The notes beneath the pieces were generated by a model. It worked only from the letters and a program-made list of their open reading frames with translations. It was not told where the DNA came from and did not search any database. This document shows, piece after piece, positions 21,404 through 29,476 of a DNA stretch of 64,000 bases. The DNA lies in NCBI GenBank assembly GCA_948146395.1, contig OX411544.1, forward strand, positions 38,162,630 through 38,226,629, read 5' to 3'. Each line of letters starts with the position of its first letter. The stretch's first letter is position 1. This stretch comes from Fragum whitleyi. Lineage: Eukaryota > Mollusca > Bivalvia > Cardiida > Cardiidae. The translations under genes and the position numbers were made by a program.

Positions 21404-24400
21404 GACATGAGTAAAACAATATGCCCCCGATCTCTCGATACGGGGGCATAAAAATGGGCAAATTTGGAAAAAAGGCATCTTGAGTTATCCCCCTTGATAG
21501 TATAGGTTGCTCTTTTGATGGTGAACATGTGTGCCAAGTTTCAAGTGAATGCCTTCAGTAGAACCAGAGATATAACAAAATGTCAAAGTTTTCGCACTAC
21601 GTCAATGACGACGAGAACGACGACGACACGGAGGCTATAGCAATACCTCGGGTTTTCTCCGAAAACAGCCGAGCTAAAAATTAATTTCAATGCACTGTGT
21701 GAGTGCCCAGGTTTTTCAACATCTTTCCATCATGCACACATGAAACTGCTGGAATTGTCATGCACAGGCTTAAATATCAGTTGACACAGTCTAACCTTAG
21801 CCTACACAGCCTGTTTTCTTCTTTATTACTGTAGGACAAATTCGAGATAAATCGCTTAAATTGTATATGAATTGGTATATTGTTTGAAACTACATATAAA
21901 TCAGCGCCACTGTCATAGCACAGTTCGCAGTTGGTAGGGCATCAGACTGTCAATCTAGAGGTCTCAGGTTCCATACTTGACGGCAGCACTCATTCTTTCC
22001 AACTATTTGTCCACCACAAATTCGTTTGATAATTGTAGACCTATGTGGGATACGAGATGGAGACTAGGAAAGGATGTAATAGTAGTACTGGTGTGAGAAA
22101 TGCAAGTAATCCATTAAGTGCTCCAGCTTGACTGACGGATTGTTGAAAGTGGCGTAAAAGCCCATTCAAACAAACAAACTAAATATAAATTCCAGGATGA
22201 AGGTTAAATAAGTGCTTATGTGCAAAAGGAAAGTGAAAACTCAGATTATCCAGCACCTATCTGGGTGTTTATTTTGTGCACATGCTTGGAATAGCCAAAC
22301 ACAAGTACAATTAAGTATGCTGTTTTGCAAAAAGTATGAACTAGATTTGTCCTAAAGTAGAGTTACCCCCCACCAGGGATTTGTCCAATTTTTGTAATCA
22401 AAAAAGATCAGGCCATAGGGGTCAATTTTATAAAGTTTCATGATTCTAGGTCACCTTGTTCTTGAGTTGAGACTAGAAACAAAAAAAAAAGTCCATGGAT
22501 AGATCAATGGATAGACAGATAACCAGACAGACAGGGGTGAAGCCAATATGCAACCTCTATCCTTGTAGGTAGGTGGTATAATCATTAGGTTCAATGACAT
22601 CATGTAGGTATTCTGTAATAGATCACATGAGTTTTTTATTATTGCATAAAATGTGCATTTTTCCGGTCGTTACAGGCATATGTTAATGAACAAAACCCAG
22701 GCGTAAATGAAAAGTGTGGATTAATAACTAAGTTCATGTGCCGTTAACACCCGGCTTTTTTCACTTTAATATCCTCAGTCTGGGCCTATACACTTTATCA
22801 GTTTCTTTGTCTAACATCAATATAGATCATAAATAAAGATGTCGATCCTATTCGCCAATCGATTTTGTGATGTTAATCTACCAAGCAACGTTGGTATAGA
22901 CAAAAATACAGCACAATGCATTACGAAACTTTTCTGGCACATAATTACATTGGTGCTAGTTCTAAGTATTCCTATAAATTATTTCTACAACATTTGAGTT
23001 AATACTATAGTCTTTATTTTTATGCCATTATAGCGTCAATTCATGTTTTTTCGGGCTTCACACTCGGGTGTTAAACCATTTTTCAGGGCTCTGCAAATGT
23101 TAATGCCTTCAAAAACGTGAATTTACCCTTTAATAACTATCTACTCACTCATCCACAAAAAGTGCTGAAAATCCCCAGTATCTTGTATCTATGAGCTCTT
23201 CTAGGTACTAGGAAAAAAGTAAAGAATTTTGAAGAGCAAAAATTAGAAATGCATGTATATTTGAGTATCTGAGTCCTATGAAAACATTACCAAAACAGCA
23301 TTAGTCCCGTTTACAGATTTTGGATAAAGTCTAATTGTGACCTTGACCTTTATGACCCTAAAACAAAAGGGCTTTTCTTTGGACATTTGTATAAAGTTTC
23401 AATTTGCTCTGACATTCTACATGATGTCATCTTACACACATTATTGCAGCATTTTTATCATCTAGGCTTTAAAAAAAAAGGTTTTAACATACAAAACTGG
23501 TGTTTAAGTGACTAAAAGAATCTGTTTCTTGATTTTTTTTAAGAAAAGCTTATCTAAATCTTATCTAGAATAGACAAGGATCGCTTAATAACATTTGAGC
23601 CTGTGCATGAGATTTCCAACAATTTCAGATATGCACAAAGTAAAGATTCTGACCAGCCTGTGCATCCGCACAGTCTGACCAGAGTCTTCACCATGTGTTA
23701 AGTAGATAGATAAGGTCTCAAAGTATCTGTAGGTCATCAGGTAACTTTATATTCACAGTAAGTGGATGTCAATGTTTGCACCTCACGATCATCTCAAATT
23801 GGTAGAAATGTCAAGCACAGGTTCATTTCTATTCTTGGCTTGGCTACAATCAGCTTGCCTGCAACAAAATCTCATGACAGATCTTTAAAATTCTTACCTG
23901 TGGATTTTCTGTTGGAATTTCTAAAGAATCCACTATATGAAGATCATTCTGAAAGAGATTTGTTAAGATACTATTAGAGATCTTAGGTTTTAACAAAAGA
24001 AAACTGTAACTAGAGGCTCCATTTCATTCAATCCTTACTAAAAATCTTTGGTCTCCCATTTTATACACTGTAATTAAATTGATATAGGAACTCATCAATG
24101 CTGTTTATGTAGTATGTGAATGTGAATTTGATGAAGATTTAATCTTGAACTCACTCTATTTTTTTCTATTTTACTGCATAAAAATGCTTTTTTTATAATT
24201 ATATAAACTTGATCTGTCACAAACAGAATAAAACCCTTTCCAATGCTTTGTCCCAGTTTGGTTAGCCATTTTCATTCAAAGTTAAATCGTGACCTTGACC
24301 TTTGACCTTCATGCCCCAAAATCCATAGAGCATCCCTTGGGCCATGGGCAACAATTACATGTATTTAAAGTTTCATGACCCCCCTCTACTTCAGGGGGGG

Positions 24401-25215
24401 GGGGGGGAGAGATAAATATAGACTTTACCTCGCTATCTGATACATAATTACAAGTAGTTTAAAGTATGTTAAAGTTTTATAGGCTGGAAATTTAAACCCT
24501 TGTCATGCTGAATGAATTTTGTTTAAAATATGCATCAAAATCAAAGGGCAAAAAGCACTTCAAGTATCAACTGTAGGTCAATTTATATTTGAAAAACTGA
24601 ATCTATTGATAATTCTGGTTTGAAAGTGAGAAACAGGAGGTGTAGACTAACATCAGACTGCACATTTGTGCAGACTGATGTTTGTTTATAGTTCCTGCCA
24701 AAGCAGGAATAATCTGGGTCCAGCATGACAAGAATTAATAAGTTTCATTTTCAAAAAATAATGTTACCTAGCAGGATGAGTAGGAACAAGAGCCATGTTG
24801 GACATGGCTATCCCCCACCATGCAAGCTTGATAGTAAACTGAAGTCTAACATAATAAAGGATGATAACTCCAAAATCATGCAAGCAAGAGTTGTTTTTCT
24901 TGTGCACTGCACTTCTCCTCTATGAGATGTATCCACCCATAAAGTTTCAAGTTGATAGCTATTATACTTTAGGAGATATGCTCCTGACAAGTTTAGTGAC
25001 GGAATGACGGAATGAGGGACAGAGACCAATACTATTTCCTCTTGCCAAAAATGGTGGGGGATGAAAAGTAATGTAACATAGCAAGATGAGTAGGAATAAA
25101 TAATCTACCTGTGCATATTTGAATGACAAAGCCACCCTCAAACCTAATGCCCTGACCATATCAGGTAACATGAAGAACTTTGAGTCAGGCCCTCGCAGTC
25201 CATGAGAAATACCAT
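13506..25215 (-). CDS. MRPL4: Mitochondrial ribosomal protein uL4m, 3' half, copy 1
   Basis: Exons on the minus strand, 5' to 3': 25109-25215, 23898-23948, 23149-23207 or its duplicate 18344-18402, 14857-14930, 13506-13633. All have AG/GT borders and compatible phases, and join into one frame of about 138 codons ending in TAA. The product is uL4m, a protein of the large mitoribosomal subunit. Signature segments are HG(P)[45 protein letters not shown] and [16 protein letters not shown], matching animal MRPL4 as I know it (HGPRGP, VRALGLKVAL, MDSLELPTG, LNVHSMLKHQTLVLTL). The N-terminal half (the basic loop region and targeting peptide) was not found between here and 45 kb, so this copy may be 5'-truncated. 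It carries Gly to Asp and Pro to Leu changes at the start of the first visible exon, and a duplicated exon. It is either a decaying copy or part of a gene with distant 5' exons. Confidence 0.85.
14312..14467. repeat. Inverted-repeat (fold-back) element in intron
   Basis: Arms of about 65 bp (around CATTTGGTGAACAACAAAAG and CTTTTGTTGATCACTAAATG) flank a short loop containing CAGGTGGCTCCACCACTCAT. It resembles a hairpin MITE. No equivalent is seen in duplication copy 2, so it may have arrived after the duplication or been lost there. Confidence 0.65.
14641..14805. mobile_element. TTAA-flanked palindromic MITE, copy 1
   Basis: A 165-bp element bounded by TTAA. Its outer ends (TTAAGTTAGTAGACC and GGGTCCACTACCTTAA) are imperfect inverted repeats. 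The centre is also palindromic (AAGGTTTCCTAATGA paired with TCATTAGGAAACCC). Copies lie at 46940-47104 (the equivalent in the duplication) and 19634-19798. TTAA targets suggest a piggyBac/Kolobok-type source. Confidence 0.75.
14857..14930 (-). CDS. MRPL4: MRPL4 copy 1, penultimate exon
   Basis: 74 nt between CATTCCAG and GTGAGTATG. The frame reads [18 protein letters not shown] then NLMPVY, and its phases (one base in, one base out) fit the exon before and after. The NL(M/I)P word precedes GLNV as in vertebrate MRPL4. Confidence 0.92.
15064..15420 (+). mobile_element. Complete Helentron-like element (CTCACCTGAG family), 357 bp
   Basis: The 5' end TTTTTACCTCACCTGAGCAC folds with GTGCTCAAGGTGA. 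The 3' end has the inverted motif GAGGTGAGCGATC, then hairpin AGGACCATTATGGTCCT and GTTGTT. Duplication copy 2 lacks it and reads straight through (CTGTTTTTTACACTAG near 47369), so 47.37 kb is the empty site. It is the smallest complete member of the family here, and inserted after the duplication. Confidence 0.85.
15632..15860 (+). mobile_element. tRNA-derived SINE
   Basis: A tRNA-like head (CTTCATAGCGAAGTTGGTAG as A box, GGTTCGATTCC as B box) is followed by the shared body and the tail TGAAAGATAGTTTAAAGCGG. It is the same family as 260 and 21904, in an intron of MRPL4 copy 1. Confidence 0.75.
16045..16559 (+). mobile_element. Helentron-like element body with ~150-bp subrepeats, fragment
   Basis: It begins with ATGCCCCCCTTTTGAAGAAG and GTCGGTCTGTC words typical of one terminus. 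It then repeats a ~150-bp unit (TGAAACTTCATGGGTGGATAGA, CTTGCTTATTTTTTAG, TTATTGCCCTTTGTTGATTT) about three times, resuming after the next insertion at 17207. The far end is not clear. Confidence 0.55.
16560..17206 (+). mobile_element. Helentron-like element (CTCACCTGAG family) nested in another
   Basis: The 5' end CAGCTAACCTGAGCACATTG folds with TTCTCAAGGTGAA. The 3' end is AAGGTGAGCAATAAAGGACC then TCTTGTTT. The interior repeats a ~110-bp unit (GAACCCTATTGAAAATGGGA, GCCATATCACAGG) about four times. It splits the word GCTTATTTTT/GAGTTATTGCCC, which is intact at 16241-16275, giving an empty site from the neighbouring subrepeat. Confidence 0.8.
17207..17580 (+). repeat. Continuation of the host element and intron sequence
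   Basis: It resumes with GAGTTATTGCCCTTTGTTGA, then two related ~180-bp stretches containing CCACT(T/A)AATTCAATATCAGAG and GTTTC(C/A)AAGCAATAGCTTT. No gene is seen. Confidence 0.5.
17780..18322 (+). repeat. Double-hairpin dispersed repeat, copy 2
   Basis: It matches 6355-7137 without the SINE. The second hairpin pairs TTTTCAGAGACCCTCAAAAT with TTTTTCAGGTCTCTGCAAAT. It ends CACCCTCAAAAACGTGAATT, immediately beside the MRPL4 exon at 18344. This intact word is the empty site for the element at 51716. Confidence 0.8.
18344..18402 (-). CDS. MRPL4: MRPL4 copy 1, duplicated 59-nt exon (distal)
   Basis: The acceptor is TTTCCTAG and the donor GTGAGTAG; the frame reads [19 protein letters not shown]. 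The sequence is identical to 23149-23207. The exon enters in phase 0 and leaves with two bases of a codon. Using both copies in one mRNA adds 59 nt and breaks the frame, so only one can be used productively. Confidence 0.88.
18996..19013 (+). repeat. Poly(C) run of 18
   Basis: An uninterrupted C run follows ATTATAA and precedes TACTTAGTAAGGAGGGGTTT, with which it can partly pair. At the equivalent place in copy 2 (49024) the run is only CCCCC. It belongs to a terminus-like motif (ATTATAACCCCC...GGGGGTTATAAT). Confidence 0.8.
19634..19798. mobile_element. TTAA-type palindromic MITE, copy 3
   Basis: It starts TTAAGGTAGTGGACCC and ends GGGTCCACTACCTCAA (TTAA mutated). The central palindrome is AGGTTTCCTAACGATTTTCA with TCATTAGGAAACC. 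The element at 19797 begins exactly at its last AA. Confidence 0.75.
19797..20874 (-). mobile_element. Helentron-like element (CTCCACTGGC family) with tandem core
   Basis: The left end is AACAAGAGGCCCAAGAGGGC (hairpin) then GCTCCACTGGC. The right end is CTCGCTGGCCTTCGGTCAG then TGGAGCTAATAA. The core at 20050-20780 is ~150-bp tandem units (CAAATTTCTTGAACAACTTT, CACCCAAGGAACATTCTGG, AAGCCCCGCCCTGCCA), followed by GCACGGACGGACGCACGACG. A second start-like motif at 20006 (AACAAGAGGACC...CGCTCACCTGAA) shows a member of another family fused or nested inside. Confidence 0.85.
20913..21680 (-). mobile_element. Helentron-like element (CTCGGCTGT family), interrupted
   Basis: The left end is AACAAGAGCATGGCGTACCG with hairpin GCATGG/CCTATGC, then GCTCGGCTGT. 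The right end is AAAACAGCCGAGCTAAAAAT. A complete member of another family (20977-21454) is nested inside. The body GTTGCTCTTTTGATGGTGAAC and the end match 54383-54672, which is inverted. Confidence 0.82.
20977..21454 (-). mobile_element. Helentron-like element (ATGCCCCCG family), complete, 478 bp
   Basis: The left end is AACAAGATGTGTTTGTGAAA (hairpin GTGTTTGTGAAACAC) then ATGCCCCCGTA. The right end is TACGGGGGCATAAAA. The body has a doubled ~145-bp unit rich in TGACCTT words and a (GGACAGAC) microsatellite at 21350-21405. It sits within the element at 20913. A shorter relative is at 56453-56760. Confidence 0.88.
21904..22172 (+). mobile_element. tRNA-derived SINE, full length
   Basis: The head is GCGCCACTGTCATAGCACAG with an A-box region (there is a small internal duplication AGTTCGCAGTTGG) and a degenerate B box GGTTCCATAC. 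The body and tail end GAAAGTGGCGTAAAAGCCC then CATTCAAACAAACAAAC. It is the most complete tail of this family in the window. Confidence 0.8.
22636..23122 (+). repeat. Double-hairpin dispersed repeat, copy 3
   Basis: It matches copies 1, 2 and 4. The second hairpin has lost part of its left arm (TTCATGTTTTTTCGGGCTTC). It ends CTTCAAAAACGTGAATTTA next to the exon at 23149. The word CATGAGTTTTTTATTATTGC at its start is the empty site of the element at 50530. Confidence 0.78.
23149..23207 (-). CDS. MRPL4: MRPL4 copy 1, duplicated 59-nt exon (proximal)
   Basis: The exon and flanking splice signals are identical to 18344-18402. This copy is nearer the preceding exon (23898). Its 59-nt length makes the two copies mutually exclusive if the frame is to be kept. 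Confidence 0.9.
23898..23948 (-). CDS. MRPL4: MRPL4 copy 1, 51-nt exon
   Basis: Acceptor CTCTTTCAG, donor GTAAGAA, 17 codons reading [17 protein letters not shown], phase 0 on both sides. It corresponds to the DDLHIMDSLELPTG region of vertebrate MRPL4. A 71-aa plus-strand frame over the same bases is its antisense shadow. Confidence 0.93.
24394..24407 (+). repeat. Poly(G) run of 14
   Basis: It follows GACCCCCCTCTACTTCA and can pair with the CCCCCC just upstream. The equivalent place in copy 2 (56093-56107) has 15 G. It belongs to the same terminus-like C-run/G-run motif as 18996. Confidence 0.8.
24492..24738 (+). mobile_element. TTAACCCTTGTCATGCTGAA MITE, copy in MRPL4 intron
   Basis: About 247 bp, with ends TTAAACCCTTGTCATGCTG and CAGCATGACAAGAATTAA forming an inverted repeat with TTAA borders. 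The interior contains the hairpin CAGACTGCACATTTGTGCAG. Copies lie at 42737-42982 (inverted), 45123-45336 (diverged) and 56191-56437 (the duplication equivalent). Confidence 0.8.
24784..25067 (-). mobile_element. Helentron-like element (TATCCCCCACCA family)
   Basis: The left end is AACAAGAGCCATGTTGGACA (hairpin GCCATGT/ACATGGC) then TATCCCCCACCAT. The right end is AATGGTGGGGGATGAAAAGT. It occupies the intron just downstream of MRPL4 exon 25109 and is shared with copy 2 (56791-57077), so it predates the duplication. Confidence 0.82.
25109..25215 (-). CDS. MRPL4: MRPL4 copy 1, first visible exon (source of the minisatellite)
   Basis: 107 nt, acceptor ATATTTCAG, donor GTAGAT. Two bases complete a codon, then come 35 codons: [17 protein letters not shown] followed by [18 protein letters not shown]. 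In copy 2 and in most minisatellite units the sixth residue is Pro, and the split codon is G(GT) Gly. Here it is Leu and (G)AT Asp, two changes in a normally invariant GGxxHGPRGP stretch. The upstream intron is filled by 14 more copies of the exon's first ~52 nt. Confidence 0.9.
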
Positions 25216-26335
25216 CTGAAATATAAATTAATTACCCTCAGGGTAACATGAAGAACTTCGAGTCAGGCCCTCGTGGTCCATGAGAAATACCAGTTGAAAT
25301 ATAAATTAATTACCCTCAGGGTAACATAAGGAACTTAGAGTCAGGCTCTCTCAGTCCATGAGAAATACCACCTGAAATATAAATTAATAACCCTCAGGGT
25401 AACATGAAGAACTTTGAGTCAGGCCCTCGCAGTCCATGAGATATACCACCTGAAACATGAATTAATTACCCTCAAGGTACATGAAGAACTTCGAGTCGGG
25501 CCTTCTCAGTCCATGAAATATACCACCTGAAACATAAAATAATTACCCTCAGGGTAACACAAAGAACTTCGAGTCAGGCACTTAGGTCCATGAGATATAC
25601 CACATGAAACATGAATTAATTACCCTCAGGGTAACATGAAGAACTTAGAGTCAGGCCCTCGCAGTCCATGAGAAATACCACCTGAAACATGAATTAATTA
25701 CCATCAAGGTAACATGAAGAACCTAGAGTCAGGCTCTCGTGGTCCATGAGATATACCACCTGAAACATGAATTAATTACCCTCAAGGTAACATGAAGAAC
25801 TTCAAGTCAGGCCCTCGCGGTCCATGTGATATACCACCTGAAACATGAATTAATTACCCTCAAGGTAACATGAAGAACTTCGAGTCAGGCCCTTGTGGTC
25901 CATGAGAAATACCACCTGAAACATAAATGAATTACCCTCAGGGTAACATGAAGAACTTAGAGTCAGGCCCTCGTGGTCCATGAGATATACCACCTGAAAA
26001 ATGAATTAATTACCCTCAAGGTAACATGAAGAACTTCGAGTCAGGACCTCGCGGTCCATGAGAAATACCACCTGAAACATAAATGAATTACCCTCAGGGT
26101 AACATGAAGAACTTAGAGTCAGGCCCTCGTGGTCCATGAGATATACCACCTGAAAAATGAATTAATTACCCTCAAGGTAACATGAAGAACTTCGAGTCAG
26201 GACCTCGCGGTCCATGAGAAATACCACCTGAAACATAAATGAATTACCCTCAGGGTAACATGAAGAACTTAGAGTCAGGCCCTCGCGGTCCATGAGATAT
26301 ACCACCTGAAATATACAATAAATACCCTCAGGGCT
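25160..26335 (-). repeat. 78-bp minisatellite made from an MRPL4 exon, array 1 (15 units)
   Basis: Unit starts (AACATGAAG in plus text) lie at 25168, 25245, 25323, 25401, 25478, 25556, 25633, 25711, 25789, 25867, 25945, 26023, 26101, 26179 and 26257. On the minus strand each unit is the intron end GGGTAATTAATTTATATTTCAG-like sequence followed by about 52 nt encoding [17 protein letters not shown], then TGA. Only the first unit runs on into the true exon. Units from 25945 to 26257 alternate in a 156-bp higher-order pattern. The unit junction TTACCCTGAGGGTAA is a near-perfect palindrome. Confidence 0.93.
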
Positions 26336-27414
26336 AGTGCTTGTGTTTGAAATTGAGGAAGCATCGACTTCTAAACCATAAAGTTTGTGGGGTCAAAACT
26401 CATTCTAAAGGGGTCAAAAGCAATGGAAAAGGCAAATTGTGTGTAGAATGATACAGGTTTCAGTGTAAATTGACCTAAAATGAAGGGAAAAATTATAAAG
26501 TATAATTCTAAATAGTATACCAAATACATCATTGAAAATTTAAGAGACGAACCCCAGTTTTGACCCTTAGAATTTTCTCTCAAGGGGGTCTAAATGACCC
26601 CCTTATGAGTATTTTCTAAGGGTCAAAATAAGACATTTTCAGATTTATGGCGGTCACAACCCTGGTTTAAGGGTCAAAAACGAGCCCTGACCCTTGTCAT
26701 GGTGAATAAAAATCAAAGCAAATTTTCATCAAAATTGGAACTCTCAAAGCGTTGGATGCATTGTTGTGTCATTTTTCAATTTCAAATTTGTTTTCTTTGT
26801 TTTTCTGCGTAAGCAGGTTTTTAAAAGAAAATTGAATTGTAAAGGCTGATATCAGACTGCACATCAGGGGGCTGATCTTTGTCAAAAACTCAAGTCAAAG
26901 CAAGAATATACCTATTTCAGCATGACAAAGGTAAATGATGACTTCACAAAAACATTATTCACAACAAAAGGTTAAAGTAGGCCATAAGTTGCTCATCTGA
27001 GTTTTTTTTTTATTGAGCTAATTACATAAAATCAAACACCAATTCATACACTAAAAAGCCTGAATGCTAATATTTTTTTACTATTTGGAAGTATTCAATC
27101 CGTATTTGTAATTGACAAACATTTAACTTTTAGTGTATCAACATCGCAGTAGTTGTCATCATCGGCCTTTTTCCTGTGTTTTCCTATGATATGTTCCATT
27201 AGAAATTCAACAATGTGACCAAATATACATTCTCAAGAGGTTTACTGTAAATTGGACATAAACTGATGTTCCTATTGTGTGATCACCAAAATTGCCATTA
27301 AGGCACCATTTCCCATGTTTTCCAATAAAATATTCTCATTTTCAATAGGGTTCAAATCAGCTTCAAGGTGATTAGGTAAAAAATGAGGCCCTAGAGTGTA
27401 ATCAAAGAAATATC
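26336..27414. other. Intergenic or intron sequence shared with copy 2, no gene seen
   Basis: It is collinear with 58835-59316 and 61003-61598. It includes diverged MITE pieces (TGACCCTTGTCATGGTGAAT at 26688, CAGCATGACAAAGGTAAATG at 26918). The uninterrupted stretch GCAGGTTTTTAAAAGAAAAT (26814-26833) is the empty site of the element at 59317. A 70-aa minus frame at 26371 is not supported. Confidence 0.6.
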
Positions 27415-27634
27415 AATTGAGCCTGTGTGTGACATTTCCAACAATTTGAAATGTTGGTGAGGTTCAAACATTGAGAGGCAAAGACAGCCACAACTGTACA
27501 AATAACATTATCTGATGGTCTACAGAAACTTTGAGACCATATCTATCTAAAAAAGCATAGTTAAGACTCTGGCCAGACTGGCCAGAGTCTTTGCTTTGTG
27601 CATATTTAAAATAGTGTCATGCACAGGCTCAATT
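27415..27634. mobile_element. MITE with AATTGAGCCTGTG termini
   Basis: Ends AATTGAGCCTGTGTGTGACA and TGTCATGCACAGGCTCAATT are inverted repeats. The centre is GACTCTGGCCAGACTGGCCA, a hairpin. The duplication equivalent lies at 61599-61840, and fragments at 23596-23700. Confidence 0.75.
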
Positions 27635-27777
27635 ATTTTCCTTTTATCCCAAGTTTTCCAATGGAACCAACACTTTCAATTGGTTTCATCCATATGACCA
27701 CAAAAACATGTATGAAGATTTGACCCAATTTCTGACCCCTATATTGTTGATAAAGAAATTTTTATCTTGACTGCCTT

Positions 27778-27930
27778 GATAGCTCAGTGGTAAGAGCGTT
27801 GGTCTCCTGATCCGAAGGTCAGGAGTTTGAGTCCTGGTGCCAGCGAGGAGTTTCCTTGTGCAAGAAGCTTGATAGTCACTGTTTCAGTCCACCCAGCTGT
27901 AAATGGGTAGCAGTTGATGAAAACTAGGGA
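27778..27930 (+). mobile_element. tRNA-derived SINE of a second family
   Basis: The tRNA-like head has A box TAGCTCAGTGGTAAGAGCG, anticodon-arm-like CTCCTGATCCGAAGGTCAGG and B box GTTTGAGTCC. It is followed by GTCCACCCAGCTGTAAATGG, a conserved core word of several invertebrate SINEs. Acceptor-stem pairing is poor, and the downstream body argues against a functional tRNA gene. The equivalent part of copy 2 was lost under the element at 61906. Confidence 0.7.
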
Positions 27931-28090
27931 AAAAGACTAACAGGGGCTCAGTCTCCCATTGCCCCTAGAATTTGGGCTGGGCCCCTAGATTTTTAGAGAA
28001 AATACTCATATCCCTAATGTTAAATATTGAATTTCGTTAGCCTGGGCCCCTTAACTCAATAATGTTAGTCTTTTTCCCTGGAAAACCCTT

Positions 28091-29167
28091 AACAAGAGGC
28101 CCAAGAGGGCCTGTATCGCTCCACTGGCTTTAACATCATTAGACTTGCATTAAATGAATCTTTCTTTGAATGAAAACAACAGTTTGAAATCTCTTAAGAC
28201 CTATTTTATATTAATTAACTAGGTATGGCTCACATTGCACCAAAATTCTCAAGTTACATTGAAATAGGCCCAACCTTCATCAGGAGATGTAGTTCAAAGA
28301 TTTCGGGCTCAAAATAAGCCACATCCGGACATGCCTATATTTATGGGCAAATTAATATTTCGCATACAGTTTTTGAAAAGGGTCACAGAAGGAACATTCT
28401 GGTAAAATTTCATTGAAATCAGCCCAGTGATTCAGGAGGAGATGTCGTTCAAAGAATTCGGGCTCCAAATAAGCCACACCCTGCCACACCCGTATTTATG
28501 GGCCAATCCAAATTTCTTGTACAACTTTAGAAGAGGGTCGCCCAAGGAACATTCTGGTCAAGTTTCATTGAAATCGTCCCAATGGTTCAGAAGGAAATGC
28601 AGTTCAAAGATTTCGGGCTCAAAATAAGCCCCGCCCTGCCACGCCCATATTTGGGGGCCAATCAAAATTTCAGGAACAATTTTTGAAAAGGGTTACCCCA
28701 GGTACATTCGGGTAAAGTTTGGTTGAAATCGGCCCAGTGGTTCAGGAGGAGATGTCATTTAAAGATTTTGGGCTCAAAAAAAGCCCCGCCCTGCCATGCC
28801 CATATTTGGGGGTCAATCAAAATTTCTTGAACAATTTAGGTAAAGGGTCACCCAAGGAACATCCATGCCAAGTTTCATTGAAATTGGCCCAATGGTTTGG
28901 GAGGAGAAGATTTTTAAAGATTTCAAAGTGAAAAAGTGCCACACCCTGCCACGCCCATATTTGGGGGTCAATCTACATTTCTTTAACAATTTTAGAAGAG
29001 GGTCACCCAAGGAACATTTCTACCAAGTTTCATCAAAATCTGTCCATTTGTTTGGGAGGAGAAGATGTTTAAAGAAAAAGTTTACGCACGGACGGACGGA
29101 CGGACGGACGGACGACGGACACAACACCATGACAATAGCTCGCTGGCCTTCGGCCAGTGGAGCTAAA
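28091..29167 (-). mobile_element. Helentron-like element (CTCCACTGGC family), 1.08 kb
   Basis: The left end is AACAAGAGGCCCAAGAGGGC then CGCTCCACTGGC. The right end is GCTGGCCTTCGGCCAGTGGA then GCTAAAAA. The core is ~145-bp tandem units between 28260 and 29050, followed by a (GACG)n tract at 29088-29115. Copy 2 of the segmental duplication continues at the same AACCCTT word (63186) without this element. Confidence 0.87.
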
Positions 29168-29476
29168 AACTAGAAAGCCATGAATGGCTTGAGTCGCTCC
29201 ACAGGCTTGAAATTCTTGTAAAGCAATAAAAGTTTTGACTAGACTTTTAGATATTTTGGATTCTACTGATGTTGAAAATAATTTTCAAAGTTTCAACTAT
29301 ATAACATATAGAGAAATGACATCCGCCCATAAAATGCATATTTTTATCTGATCACAATAATTTTTTGTAGACTGATTGAGGGTCACTCAAGGATCATTCC
29401 AGTAAAATTTGGTTGATATCCATTGGTTAGCTTCCGAGAAAATGATTTCCAAAGTTTCCACTATATAACATTCATT
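29168..29476 (-). mobile_element. Helentron-like element (GCTCCACAGGC family), truncated
   Basis: The left end is AACTAGAAAGCCATGAATGG (hairpin AGCCATGAATGGCT) then GTCGCTCCACAGGC. It abuts the previous element directly. The body matches the inverted elements at 37615-42157 and 47697-48729. It breaks off near ATAACATTC with no second terminus. Confidence 0.75.

Larger units (their letters stand above)
18555..23345. repeat. Second unit of intragenic tandem duplication (exon 23149-23207)
   Basis: It starts near CTCACACTAGTACAACCACT. It carries a second copy of the intron stretch, a double-hairpin repeat and the exon. It is longer than the first unit because it holds more mobile insertions (19634-21680 and a SINE at 21904). 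Confidence 0.72.
13400..28090. repeat. Segmental duplication, copy 1 (with MRPL4 exons)
   Basis: The segment is collinear with 45890-63186 in the same orientation. Shared anchors are all five MRPL4 exon types, the TTAA MITE (14641 and 46940), the intron MITE (24492 and 56191), the 78-bp minisatellite, the block before AACCCTT at 28090 and 63186, and long intron stretches. The copies differ by separate mobile insertions and by an internal tandem duplication present only here. Confidence 0.9.

Noticed and set aside
23762..23977. 71-aa plus-strand ORF
   Set aside because: It is antisense to MRPL4 exon 23898-23948, whose minus-strand frame and splice sites are conserved in the second copy.
25160..26335. 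CRISPR-like regular repeats
   Set aside because: Units are contiguous 78-bp repeats without unique spacers, in a eukaryotic intron, and are explained by exon amplification.
27778..27850. Functional tRNA gene
   Set aside because: A and B boxes are present, but acceptor-stem pairing is poor and a SINE-like body follows directly. A tRNA-derived SINE fits better.
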